Positions 1-6,390 are shown, counted from the stretch's first letter. The stretch: DNA of 7,129 nt from DAIUFH01 sp036844705 (GCA_036844705.1 DAIUFH010000094.1:1-7129), one strand, 5' to 3'. Notes: generated by a model not told the origin, from the sequence alone. Translations and numbers: made by a program.

Positions 1-8
1 TAATATAT

Positions 9-15
9 AAGGAGG
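9..15 (+). promoter_or_regulatory. Ribosome binding site that fixes the TTG start of the CapA-family gene
   Basis: AAGGAGG lies nine bases upstream of a TTG codon at 25. No ATG or GTG in the same frame lies close to it, and the conserved GD motif of the family follows eleven codons into the frame, so the TTG is the credible start. No promoter is visible in the 24 bases available, so transcription probably begins outside the window. Confidence 0.8.
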
Positions 16-24
16 AATAAAATC

Positions 25-1353
25 TTGAATAGAGGAATTTCATTTGTAGCCACAGGAGATAGTTTCATAACATGCAGACTTCCGTCACAAAAGGATCAGA
101 AATTTGATAAAATCAGAGAATTAATTAATAATAATGAAGTAAAATTTACTAATTTAGAAGTAACTGTGCATGATTTCGAAGGTGCTCCTTCTGCTTTCAG
201 CGGGGGGACTTGGTCTATAGCAAGTCCAAATGTACTAAATGACATAGATGCCTACGGATTTAATCTTCTCAATATAGCTAACAATCATACATTAGATTAT
301 TCTTATGGAGGATTGGAAGCTACTGAAAAGAATCTCAAGAAATATGACTTTGTTTATGCAGGTGCAGGAGAAAACATGGCAAAGGCAAGTAATCCTAAAT
401 ATTTAGATTGTCCATCCGGAAGAATTGGTTTTGTTGCTGCAACTACAACTTTCCATGAATCTTGGATAGCAGGTGAACAAAGGAGAGATTTAAGAGGCAG
501 ACCGGGAGTAAACCCTTTAAGACATGATGCTCTACACGTGATTTCAAAGGAAAAATTAAATAATCTCAAAGAGATAGCAGAAATTACTGATATAAATGCT
601 ATGAATAATCTAGATTATAAAGAAGGCTTTGAAGTACCTCCGCCTTCAAACATGTTGAAGTTCGGTAAATATTTATTTATTGAGGGTTCAGATGAAGGAC
701 TTGTAACAAATCCGAATAAGAAGGACTTAGAAAGGATATTGAGAGCCATAAATGAAGCAAAGAGGCAATCCGATGAGGTAGTTGTCAGCATACATTCCCA
801 TGAAATGAAAGGGGAAGACAAGAGTAAACCTGCAGACTTCTTAATTGAATTTGCAAGATTGTGCATAGATGAAGGTGCTTCGGCTGTAATAGGACACGGT
901 CCACATATTATTAGAGGTATTGAGATATACAAAGGTCGACCTATATTTTATAGCCTTGGCAATTTTATATTCCAATCCGATCTGGTTTCAAATTTACCTT
1001 CAGATTTTTATGAAAAATATGGATTAGGACCAATGGACAATACTGCAGATGCATTGGATACTAGAAGTAAAAACAATACAACAGGTCTTGGTGCAAATCC
1101 TGATGTATGGGAATCAGTTATTGCAAGTTGGAGAATTGAAGATAATCAATTGAAGGATTTGTATTTATATCCGATTACATTAGGATACGGAGTACCAAGG
1201 TATAAAAGAGGCTGGCCTGAATTATCTAAAGATACCAATGTATTGAAGCGTTTGTCCAAATTAAGTGAACCATTTGGAACAGTAATTGAAATTAAAGATG
1301 GAATAGGTATAGTAAGACTGGATTTAGATAAAGAAAAGATGCAATTAAAATAA
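25..1353 (+). CDS. CapA family (PGA_cap) metallophosphatase-like protein, cytoplasmic
   Basis: This 442-residue protein belongs to the CapA/PGA_cap family, which has a calcineurin-like metallophosphoesterase fold. Visible motifs in order are GD (11-12), NLE (43-45), NNH plus D (86-88, 91), IHSHE (256-260), GHGPH (290-294) and GRPIFYSLGN (304-313). Together they form the usual dinuclear-metal site pattern. Family members are often named for poly-gamma-glutamate capsule synthesis. Here the N-terminus (MNRGISFVATGD) runs straight into the first beta strand, with no signal peptide or membrane anchor, and no capB, capC or ligase gene is nearby, so a capsule role is unlikely. The gene starts with TTG behind AAGGAGG and ends 28 bases before an IclR regulator, in an apparent operon with an amidohydrolase. 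By context it may be an intracellular hydrolase or phosphatase in a catabolic pathway. The family call is strong; the substrate is unknown. Confidence 0.85.
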   Translation: MNRGISFVATGDSFITCRLPSQKDQKFDKIRELINNNEVKFTNLEVTVHDFEGAPSAFSGGTWSIASPNVLNDIDAYGFNLLNIANNHTLDYSYGGLEATEKNLKKYDFVYAGAGENMAKASNPKYLDCPSGRIGFVAATTTFHESWIAGEQRRDLRGRPGVNPLRHDALHVISKEKLNNLKEIAEITDINAMNNLDYKEGFEVPPPSNMLKFGKYLFIEGSDEGLVTNPNKKDLERILRAINEAKRQSDEVVVSIHSHEMKGEDKSKPADFLIEFARLCIDEGASAVIGHGPHIIRGIEIYKGRPIFYSLGNFIFQSDLVSNLPSDFYEKYGLGPMDNTADALDTRSKNNTTGLGANPDVWESVIASWRIEDNQLKDLYLYPITLGYGVPRYKRGWPELSKDTNVLKRLSKLSEPFGTVIEIKDGIGIVRLDLDKEKMQLK

Positions 1354-1368
1354 TAAAGAAATGTCTTT

Positions 1369-1375
1369 AAAGGGG
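1369..1375 (+). promoter_or_regulatory. Ribosome binding site that decides the IclR start
   Basis: AAAGGGG sits six bases before the ATG at 1382. The alternative in-frame ATG at 1361 has only a weak A-rich stretch upstream (AAAGAA), and it would add seven residues (MSLKGLS) before the helix-turn-helix domain. The downstream start is therefore preferred. Confidence 0.7.
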
Positions 1376-1381
1376 TTAAGT

Positions 1382-2128
1382 ATGCAAACAATTGATAGGA
1401 TAGCACAACTACTTGATTTATTGAGTAAATATAAAGACGGCGTTGGAATCAATCAGATTAGTGAAACAGTAAATTTACCGCTTAGTACAACACATAGGAT
1501 GCTGGATGGTCTTAAAAGCAATGGACTTGTAATTCAAGATTCCATAAGTAGAAGGTATAAATTAGGAGTTAAAATATTAACTTTAGCAGCAAATATGATA
1601 AATGATATGGATATAATAAAAATTGCAAAGCCTATTATTGAAGATTTAAGTACAAAATATGGACAGCTTATGTTTTTATCAGTATTAGAAAATAATCAGA
1701 TTGTTTGTGTAGATATGGTAAACAATGCACCAGGAATGAAGTTTTATGTGCAGGTAGGGGCGAATATGCCTGTTTATTGTTCAGCTAGCGGAAAAATAAT
1801 TGCTGCTTATCTGGATGACATTCAAATTGATAAGATATTACAGGTTGAGAGTAGAACAAAGTTCACTGACAATACTAAATTGGATATAGATGAAATTAAA
1901 AAAGAATTGAAGATTGCAAAAGAACTAGGTTATTCAATTTGTGATGAGGAAATGGAACTAGGAGTAAGAGCAATATCAACTCCTATACGTAATAGGGATG
2001 GGAATGTATTCGCCAGTATTACAATAATGCTTATGAAACATCTAGATAATGATGAATGCCGTATAATACATGATTTAAAGGATGCTTCAGATAAAATATC
2101 AGGACATTTAGGATATGTAAAAAATTAA
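1382..2128 (+). CDS. IclR family transcriptional regulator
   Basis: This 248-residue protein has the two-part layout and usual length of IclR regulators. An N-terminal winged helix-turn-helix covers about 2-62, with ISETVNLPLSTTHRMLDGL as the helix-turn-helix and RRYKLG as the wing and start of the linker helix. A C-terminal effector-binding domain covers about 75-245. The effector domain carries the family signatures VGANMPVYCSASGK (125-138) and ELGVRAISTPI (192-202). IclR proteins bind small organic ligands and usually control adjacent catabolic genes, as repressors or activators. It lies between the CapA-like gene and the amidohydrolase on the same strand, so it most likely controls this cassette and is co-transcribed with it. 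I found no convincing palindromic operator in the short gaps; the operator is expected upstream of the window. The ligand is unknown. A longer form starting at 1361 is possible but less likely. Confidence 0.9.
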   Translation: MQTIDRIAQLLDLLSKYKDGVGINQISETVNLPLSTTHRMLDGLKSNGLVIQDSISRRYKLGVKILTLAANMINDMDIIKIAKPIIEDLSTKYGQLMFLSVLENNQIVCVDMVNNAPGMKFYVQVGANMPVYCSASGKIIAAYLDDIQIDKILQVESRTKFTDNTKLDIDEIKKELKIAKELGYSICDEEMELGVRAISTPIRNRDGNVFASITIMLMKHLDNDECRIIHDLKDASDKISGHLGYVKN

Positions 2129-2144
2129 ATTAGGAGGAAAAGGA

Positions 2145-3566
2145 ATGCAAAAAATTGATATGATTATCAATGCAAGGCATATATATACTCTTCAAGGGGA
2201 AGGAGTAGGTTATTTAGAAAACAACTCATTAGCAATTGATAAAGGTAAGATTGTTGCTATAGAGCCTATTGATGAAATCAAAAAGGAATATACTGCGGAA
2301 AAGACCATTGATGCTGAGGATAAGCTAGTGATGCCCGGCTTGATAGACGGACATATGCATACAACATGGTGTACATTAAGAGGGTTGGCACAAGATGTAG
2401 GTAATTGGATGATGCATGGAGCCGGTCCTTTTACAACCAAGTCAACAGACAAAAGTATGATAGCAGGTGCTAAACTAGGTATAGCAGAAGCTATTTTAAA
2501 TGGTACGACTACTATAGGAGATGATGGCAATTTAGCAGAAGAGGTATGCAATGTAGTCTATAAATATGGTGTTAGAGGAAATGTCAGTGTACGAATTAGA
2601 GAAGCTTTAGAAAAAGTATATGAGCCAGGTGCCTTGTATGAGTATAGTGAAGACAAAGGCAATCAAACTCTTGAAAAGACATTAAGAGTATACGATAAAT
2701 GGCACAATAAGGATGATAGAATTAAGGTTTTATTTGGACCTCAAGGTGCAGACTTTGTTAGTAAAGAGATGTTGGAAAAAGTTAAGAGGCTCTCAAAGGA
2801 GAGAAATACAAAGATTAGTATGCACTTATCTCAAGGTTCGAGAGAGACTAAGCAAATGGAAATGCGTTATGCTTCAAGAACGATACCTTGGTTAGCTAGA
2901 AAAAATTATTTTGATGAAGACTTTATAGGAATTCACCTTACTGATGCATTGCCGGATGAGGTGAAGGCTGTTGTGGATAATGGTGCTTCTATGGTACTTT
3001 GTTCAGGTGCTATAGGGATTATAGATGGAATAGTCCCTCCTGCAAAGATATTTCAGGATGTAGGTGGAAATGTAGCCTTAGGAAGTGATCAGGCTAACGG
3101 GAACAATTGCCATAACATATTTAATGAAATGAAACTTACAGCCCTATTTAACAAAATAAAATACGAAGATCCGGAAGCGATGCCATGCTGGAAGGTACTT
3201 AGAATGGCTACTATAGAAGGTGCAAGGGCTATAGGGCTAGGTGATATAACGGGATCTTTGGAAGTTGGTAAACAGGCAGATATCATATTAGTAGACCTTA
3301 ATTATCCATCGTTACAGCCAATATATGCAAAGCCTATGAGAAACTTTATACCTAATCTAGTTTATAGCGCAACAGGTCGTGAAGTTAATACTGTAATAGT
3401 TGCAGGGAAGATAATAGTTGAAAACAAGAAACCTTTGACCTTTGATTTAAAGGAAGTTTTTGCCGAAGCACAAGAACAAGCTGATATAGTAGGTGAAGCA
3501 GCTTCACCGCAATTCTGGGAAGTCAATGGTGTGAACGCAATATATATGAAGGAAGGAAAATTATAA
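2145..3566 (+). CDS. Amidohydrolase family protein (AtzA/TrzN/MTA-SAH deaminase-like)
   Basis: This 473-residue metal-dependent hydrolase has the composite N- and C-terminal beta-sandwich (about 1-65 and 375-430) around a TIM barrel. PGLIDGHMHTTW places metal ligands at H70 and H72. SMHLSQ gives H227, GIHLTD gives H264, and ALGSDQANGNNC gives D315. This set matches the mononuclear-metal subtype that includes chlorohydrolases and cytosine, guanine and methylthioadenosine deaminases. Two departures stand out: the HxxE glutamate that shuttles protons in those deaminases is Q230, and the usual (N/H)xP stretch after strand six reads LCSGAI. Classical deamination is therefore doubtful; hydrolysis of another C-N or C-X bond, or an altered mechanism, is possible. 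TAGGAGG sits seven bases before the ATG and the gene follows the IclR gene by 16 bases, so it is probably the main enzyme of the cassette. Superfamily membership is firm; the substrate is not identifiable. Confidence 0.87.
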   Translation: MQKIDMIINARHIYTLQGEGVGYLENNSLAIDKGKIVAIEPIDEIKKEYTAEKTIDAEDKLVMPGLIDGHMHTTWCTLRGLAQDVGNWMMHGAGPFTTKSTDKSMIAGAKLGIAEAILNGTTTIGDDGNLAEEVCNVVYKYGVRGNVSVRIREALEKVYEPGALYEYSEDKGNQTLEKTLRVYDKWHNKDDRIKVLFGPQGADFVSKEMLEKVKRLSKERNTKISMHLSQGSRETKQMEMRYASRTIPWLARKNYFDEDFIGIHLTDALPDEVKAVVDNGASMVLCSGAIGIIDGIVPPAKIFQDVGGNVALGSDQANGNNCHNIFNEMKLTALFNKIKYEDPEAMPCWKVLRMATIEGARAIGLGDITGSLEVGKQADIILVDLNYPSLQPIYAKPMRNFIPNLVYSATGREVNTVIVAGKIIVENKKPLTFDLKEVFAEAQEQADIVGEAASPQFWEVNGVNAIYMKEGKL

Positions 3567-3580
3567 ATTATTAATTACTA

Positions 3581-3609
3581 TTGACACAATCGATTTAACG
3601 TAGTAGAAT
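3581..3609 (+). promoter_or_regulatory. Sigma-A-type promoter of the aspartate-pathway operon
   Basis: A perfect -35 box TTGACA (3581-3586) and a near-consensus -10 box TAGAAT (3604-3609) are separated by exactly 17 bases. Transcription would start near 3615-3618, immediately before the T-box stem I. The -35 begins only 14 bases after the amidohydrolase stop codon. No other candidate in the gap matches both boxes with good spacing. Confidence 0.85.
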
Positions 3610-3615
3610 GTTAAA

Positions 3616-3830
3616 AAGCTTTGATAAGGAAGAGTAGATTCATCAAGGTCGAAAGAGAGAGAGGTTCACCGACTGAAAGACCTCTTAGATACAATGAATT
3701 GAAAACCACCTTTGAGCTCAGTCCTGAAATTAGTAGGGATATGCGTCAGACATACGTTATTGTCTTTACTTATTAATTTAGGTGGAAACGAGATATATAC
3801 ACTTGTCCTTTTTTGGGCAAGTGTTTTTTT
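3616..3830 (+). promoter_or_regulatory. T-box riboswitch, specifier ACC (tRNA-Thr)
   Basis: The leader has all the parts of a class I T-box. Lower stem I pairs AAGG (3626-3629) with CCTT (3709-3712). The specifier loop has AGAGTA (3631-3636) on one side and the triplet ACC (3705-3707) followed by a purine on the other. It is closed by ATTCAT (3638-3643) pairing with ATGAAT (3694-3699). The AGAGAG region and an apical stem, AGAGGT with ACCTCT, lie at 3659-3684. A short stem II with AGTAG (3732-3736) and a stem III, AGACA/TGTCT (3748-3752 with 3761-3765), follow. The T-box AGGTGGAAACGAG (3780-3792) contains the UGGA bulge that pairs with the tRNA acceptor end. ACC is a threonine codon, and the operon makes homoserine, the threonine precursor. 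Uncharged tRNA-Thr should stabilise the antiterminator (GAG 3790-3792 and AGG 3780-3782 pairing within 3802-3809) and switch the operon on. The class is certain in my view; the specifier register is very likely. Confidence 0.93.
3799..3830 (+). terminator. Intrinsic terminator of the T-box leader
   Basis: ACACTTGTCC (3799-3808) pairs with GGGCAAGTGT (3815-3824) around a six-T loop, with one G-U pair, and a run of T follows to 3830. Its left arm shares CTTGTCC with the T-box antiterminator, so the two structures exclude each other. It may also stop read-through from the upstream amidohydrolase operon, since no separate terminator is seen after 3566. Confidence 0.92.
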
Positions 3831-3850
3831 GTAATAATATAAGATGAATT

Positions 3851-3858
3851 AGGAGGGG
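3851..3858 (+). promoter_or_regulatory. Ribosome binding site that fixes the TTG start of aspartokinase
   Basis: AGGAGGGG lies six bases before TTG at 3865. The only nearby in-frame ATG (3844) is followed by a stop after one codon. The conserved KFGGSS motif begins at residue 8 of the TTG-started frame, so the TTG must be the start. Confidence 0.85.
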
Positions 3859-3864
3859 AGAAAA

Positions 3865-5178
3865 TTGGAGGAATTAGTTGTTGCAAAGTTTGGGGGTAGC
3901 TCTTTAGCAGATAGTAGTCAGTTTAGAAAGGTTAAAGATATTATTAAGTCAGATAGCAGAAGAAGGTACATAGTGCCATCTGCACCGGGGAAAAGAAATA
4001 ATAAGGACCATAAGATAACGGATCTACTATATATGTGTTATCAGCTTGCATCTCATGGACTCAATTTTGATGAGGTATTTCATATTATATATGATAGGTA
4101 TTTAGGAATATGCCAAGATCTAGGTCTATCCTTGAACATAGAGGCAATATTAGAAGAGATAAAGAATAATATAAGAGATGGTGCATCTAGAGACTATACT
4201 GCCAGCCGAGGTGAATATTTGAATGGACTGATACTTGCTGATTTTTTAGAATATGAATTTATAGATGCAAAGGAATTGATTGTATTTGATGATAAAAATT
4301 CCTTAGATGCACAGTCTACAGAAATCAATATAAGTAAAAAGCTTAAGGATAAATTATATGTAGTCATACCAGGGTTTTATGGGGCTAATCTCAAAGGAGA
4401 AATAATATGTTTTTCCAGAGGAGGATCAGATATTACTGGATCTATTATAGCCAATGGGGTTAAGGCCAAACTTTATGAAAACTGGACAGATGTATCCGGA
4501 TTTTTAGTTGCAGATCCACATATAGTAAAGGAATCAAAACCAATGGAAATTGTTACATATAAGGAGTTGAGAGAGCTATCCTATATGGGAGCACCTGTAC
4601 TTCACGAGGAAGCCATATTTCCTGTAAGAAAATATGGAATTCCAATCAATATAAAAAATACCAATGCTCCGGAGGACAAAGGAACAATGATAGTGGACGA
4701 TGCAACTTCAGCTAAGCCAAAGGGAATAACCGGAATATCGGGAAAGAAGGACTTTACAGTAATTACAGTTGAAAAGACCTTGATGACGTTGGAGAAAGAT
4801 TTCTTTAGAAAGCTGATATCCGTTTTCGAATCCAATGACATATCCATAGAGCATATGCCTTCAAGTATTGATTCGGTTTCAATAGTAGTACAAGCTTCGG
4901 AGATAAATATGAAGCTTAAGAAGGTTATTGAAGAAATTAGAATTTTTTGTAAGCCTGATTGTATTGAAACATCACCAAATATGGCATTGATAGCCATAGT
5001 AGGCAAAGGCATGATTAGGACAAAAGGAATTTCAGCTACGGTTTTTACTGCGTTAGCAAAGGCTGACATAAATACTAGAATGATAATTCAAGGCTCCAGC
5101 GAATTAAATATTATAGTAGGAGTAGAAAATGAGGATTTCGATAAGGCAGTCAGGGCAACATATGAAGCGTTTAAGTAA
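3865..5178 (+). CDS. lysC: Aspartokinase (aspartate kinase, EC 2.7.2.4), monofunctional
   Basis: This cytoplasmic enzyme phosphorylates L-aspartate to 4-phospho-L-aspartate, the first committed step towards lysine, threonine, methionine and isoleucine. The 437-residue chain has an amino-acid kinase domain (about 1-285) with KFGGSS (8-13), SAPGKR (39-44), SRGEYLN (114-120), SRGGSDITG (184-192) and ENWTDVSG (205-212). Two C-terminal ACT domains (about 295-360 and 372-437) normally bind feedback inhibitors. The length and the absence of a dehydrogenase domain fit the monofunctional class of clostridia and of Bacillus YclM. It is the first gene after a threonine T-box and is followed by asd and hom. 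The inhibitor (Lys, Thr or both) cannot be read off. The symbol follows general usage; a thr-type name would suit the context equally. The last codon and stop lie inside a heptamer repeat array, so the original 3' end may have been altered. Confidence 0.95.
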   Translation: MEELVVAKFGGSSLADSSQFRKVKDIIKSDSRRRYIVPSAPGKRNNKDHKITDLLYMCYQLASHGLNFDEVFHIIYDRYLGICQDLGLSLNIEAILEEIKNNIRDGASRDYTASRGEYLNGLILADFLEYEFIDAKELIVFDDKNSLDAQSTEINISKKLKDKLYVVIPGFYGANLKGEIICFSRGGSDITGSIIANGVKAKLYENWTDVSGFLVADPHIVKESKPMEIVTYKELRELSYMGAPVLHEEAIFPVRKYGIPINIKNTNAPEDKGTMIVDDATSAKPKGITGISGKKDFTVITVEKTLMTLEKDFFRKLISVFESNDISIEHMPSSIDSVSIVVQASEINMKLKKVIEEIRIFCKPDCIETSPNMALIAIVGKGMIRTKGISATVFTALAKADINTRMIIQGSSELNIIVGVENEDFDKAVRATYEAFK

Positions 5179-5277
5179 GAGTTAAGAACTAAGGGTTAAG
5201 AACTAAGAAGTAAGAGTTAAGAACTAAGAACTAAGAAATAAGAAATAAGGATTAAGAATTAGCAACTAAGAGTTAGG
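5173..5277 (+). repeat. Tandem heptamer array, 15 units of NNNTAAG
   Basis: From 5173 to 5277 the sequence reads as fifteen consecutive 7-base units. Their first three bases are aag, agt, aac, ggt, aac, aag, agt, aac, aac, aaa, aaa, gat, aat, aac and agt; each is followed by TAAG, except TAGC in unit 13 and TAGG in unit 15. Units 1-3 (5173-5193) are repeated exactly as units 6-8 (5208-5228), so there is a higher-order 35-base step. The first unit covers the last Lys codon and the TAA stop of aspartokinase. The units drift towards the 3' end. The array has no spacers, and the heptamer period rules out maintained coding. Its origin is unknown. Confidence 0.9.
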
Positions 5278-5371
5278 ATTGCAGAAAAAGCATTTATTTT
5301 TATGGGTCATGGGTTTAGGCCATAAAGATAGACCATAATAGCTATTAGTTCTTAACTCTTAGTTCTTAACT
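5180..5371 (+). repeat. Long inverted repeat: 27-bp stem spanning the lysC-asd gap
   Basis: The arm at 5180-5206 is complementary to the arm at 5345-5371 over 27 positions; the only non-Watson-Crick position, G5194, forms a G-U pair in RNA. The right arm is four heptamer units in reverse orientation and could instead pair with units further into the array. Nearly all of the 215-base gap between aspartokinase and asd would fold into this stem-loop. It ends five bases before the asd ribosome binding site. There is no T-run after the right arm, so it is not an intrinsic terminator. It could protect or process the mRNA, or be a remnant of an inserted repeat element. Confidence 0.85.
5301..5337 (+). 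repeat. Small imperfect hairpin inside the large loop
   Basis: TATGGGTC (5301-5308) pairs with GACCATA (5331-5337) with one bulged G, and ATGG (5309-5312) pairs with CCAT (5320-5323) inside it. This core lies between the heptamer array and its inverted copy, and carries no open frame or recognisable motif. It may be the central part of a small mobile repeat, but the sequence alone cannot show that. Confidence 0.5.
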
Positions 5372-5393
5372 AAATAAAGGGGAGGAAAAAATC

Positions 5394-6377
5394 ATGAAGA
5401 AATATAATATAGCAGTTGTAGGGGCTACAGGCTTAGTAGGAAGTACAATATTAAAAATCATGGAGGAAAGGAAGTTTCCTGTTGAAAAATTATATATACT
5501 TTCTTCTAAGAAATCTGCAGGAAGTAAGATATATTTTATGGGTAAGGAATATGTAGCTGAGGAGTTAAATGAAAATTCCTTTGATAAGCCAATAGATATA
5601 GCTCTATTTGCTGCGGGAGGAGCAGTCAGTGAGAAATATGCTCCTATAGCAGTAGAAAAAGGAATTAAGGTAGTGGATAATAGCAGTATATTTAGAATGA
5701 ACAAGGAGGTGCCTTTAGTAATCCCTGAGGTAAACCCAGAAGATATAGATTGGAACAGAGGAATCATAGCAAACCCCAACTGTTCTACAATTCAATCTGT
5801 ACTTCCATTGAAACCATTACATGATAATTTTAAAATAAAAAGAATTATATATTCAACATACCAATCTGTTTCGGGTTCAGGGTTAAGAGGACTAAGGGAT
5901 TTGGAAGAAGGTGTTGTAGAATTTTACCCTTATCAAATTCAATACAATGCACTGCCACATATTGATTCATTTTTAGATAATGGCTATACAAAGGAAGAGA
6001 TGAAGATGATAGACGAGACAAAGAAGATTCTTCATGATGATAGTATAAGGATAACAGCAACAACAGTAAGAGTACCAGTCAAATATGCCCATAGCGTATC
6101 CATCAATATAGAATTTGAAAAGGAATTTAAGTTGGATGAAGTCTATAAATTACTTGAGAAATTTCCAGGTGTAATAGTCAGGGATGATGTTTCAAACAAC
6201 GTATATCCAATGGCCATAGATGTCGAAGGGCATGATGAGGTATATGTAGGAAGAATAAGAAGAGATTTTAGTTTAGAAAATGGACTTAATCTTTGGGTTG
6301 TAGCCGATAATATAAGAAAAGGCGCCGCAACTAATGCTATACAAATAGCTGAGCTTGTGGCATCAAAGCTTAAATAA
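5394..6377 (+). CDS. asd: Aspartate-semialdehyde dehydrogenase (EC 1.2.1.11)
   Basis: This enzyme reduces 4-phospho-L-aspartate with NADPH to L-aspartate 4-semialdehyde, the branch point to lysine (via dihydrodipicolinate) and to homoserine. The 327 residues match the usual length. VVGATGLVGSTIL (8-20) is the nucleotide-binding loop, DNSSIFRM (95-102) is a conserved substrate-side loop, and ANPNCSTIQ (126-134) holds the catalytic Cys130. STYQSVSGSG (154-163) carries the active-site Gln157, and RVPVKYAHS (226-234) gives the catalytic His233. GLNLWVVADNIRKGAATNAIQIAE (297-320) is the C-terminal signature. The residue before the catalytic His is Ala rather than the more usual Gly, a mild variation. 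AAAGGGGAGG lies eight bases before the ATG, just downstream of the long hairpin. The gene is co-transcribed with the upstream aspartokinase and the downstream hom, whose ribosome binding site overlaps the asd stop codon. Confidence 0.96.
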   Translation: MKKYNIAVVGATGLVGSTILKIMEERKFPVEKLYILSSKKSAGSKIYFMGKEYVAEELNENSFDKPIDIALFAAGGAVSEKYAPIAVEKGIKVVDNSSIFRMNKEVPLVIPEVNPEDIDWNRGIIANPNCSTIQSVLPLKPLHDNFKIKRIIYSTYQSVSGSGLRGLRDLEEGVVEFYPYQIQYNALPHIDSFLDNGYTKEEMKMIDETKKILHDDSIRITATTVRVPVKYAHSVSINIEFEKEFKLDEVYKLLEKFPGVIVRDDVSNNVYPMAIDVEGHDEVYVGRIRRDFSLENGLNLWVVADNIRKGAATNAIQIAELVASKLK

Positions 6378-6390
6378 GGAGGCATGAAAA

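Noticed and set aside
1361..1381. Upstream ATG as the start of the IclR gene
   Set aside because: It has no good ribosome binding site, while AAAGGGG is correctly spaced for the ATG at 1382; the seven extra residues precede the normal family N-terminus.
3616..3830. Lysine riboswitch or S-box upstream of aspartokinase
   Set aside because: The conserved features match a T-box (specifier loop, AGTAG stem II, TGGA bulge, competing terminator); none of the expected L-box or S-box core motifs is seen.
4602..5069. 155-codon open frame on the minus strand
   Set aside because: It lies entirely within the well-supported aspartokinase gene and encodes no recognisable domain; it is a reading-frame shadow.
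5173..5277. CRISPR array
   Set aside because: The repeat unit is seven bases with no unique spacers, and no cas genes are present.
5180..5371. Intrinsic terminator or second promoter region before asd
   Set aside because: The long stem is followed by TAAATAAAGGGG rather than a T-run, and I found no properly spaced -35/-10 pair in the gap; asd and hom are best explained by read-through from the T-box promoter.
6384..6390. ATG at 6384 as the start of hom
   Set aside because: It is out of frame with the homoserine dehydrogenase reading frame, whose Rossmann motif starts directly after ATG 6391.
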